Below, piece by piece: positions 5,069 to 5,141 of a stretch of DNA of 5,141 bases (position 1 is its first letter; each line of letters starts with the position of its first letter). Source of the DNA: Planctomycetota bacterium (GTDB taxonomy: Bacteria; Planctomycetota; Phycisphaerae; WQYP01); contig JAJYPG010000138.1 of the NCBI GenBank assembly GCA_021795535.1, positions 1-5,141 of the forward strand, given 5' to 3'. Under the pieces are notes generated by a model that saw only the letters and a list, made by a program, of their open reading frames with translations, was not told the DNA's origin and did not search any database. The position numbers and the translations under genes were made by a program.

Positions 5069-5141
5069 TTCAATGCACCAGTGGGAACAGTAGCGCAAAC
5101 CCCTGTATTTATAGATACTTGCTCGCTCTTGGCTTGTCCAC
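5069..5141. other. Region downstream of the tRNA, no gene
   Basis: No coding frame, terminator or integrase site can be supported. An imperfect palindrome, GTATTTATAGATAC, occurs at 5105-5118. It has four-base arms around an AT-rich centre and no following T-tract. Confidence 0.4.

Noticed and set aside
5105..5118. Imperfect palindrome as a phage attachment core
   Set aside because: No integrase, no second copy and no duplicated tRNA end are visible within the window.

Overview
The window is bacterial and probably comes from a planctomycete, perhaps Phycisphaerae-like. This is an inference. It rests on a small stand-alone BFD-like [2Fe-2S] protein with a proline-rich linker and a C-terminal tail of a kind I associate with planctomycetes, and on a hairpin repeat at the left edge that resembles dispersed repeats of the Planctomycetes/Verrucomicrobia group. 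No marker gene in the window settles the phylum.

Left part (1-1193). After about 270 bases with no convincing gene, but with a REP-like hairpin and a probable promoter and structured leader, comes tpx (274-777), a thiol peroxidase. Facing it on the minus strand is a 123-residue BFD-like (2Fe-2S)-binding protein (822-1193). The two genes converge with a 44-base gap and no clear terminator.

Middle (1194-2902). A gene-free stretch of about 317 bases separates the BFD-like gene from the divergent hflX. It carries several compact hairpins and a consensus TATAAT box lying inside a GCTTAC/GTAAGC dyad. hflX (1511-2902) is a complete ribosome-associated GTPase gene starting at TTG behind a GGAG ribosome-binding site.

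Right part (2903-5141). A two-gene unit follows: an AAA/ABC-type (OLD-like) ATPase (2996-4180) and a DUF4276 protein with TOPRIM-like acidic motifs (4177-4908), overlapping by ATGA. The pair looks like a split OLD-type ATPase plus TOPRIM nuclease and is the best candidate here for a poorly characterised system, possibly anti-phage defence. Its promoter (TTGGCG, 17 bases, TACAAT with a TG extension) lies so close to the ATG that the mRNA would be leaderless. The same promoter arrangement recurs at the end of the second gene, ahead of tRNA-Gly(CCC) (4997-5068). The last 73 bases hold no gene.

The genes do not form one pathway. tpx, the BFD-like gene and hflX look like separately promoted housekeeping or stress genes, while the ATPase/DUF4276 pair is a self-contained operon sitting between hflX and a tRNA gene.
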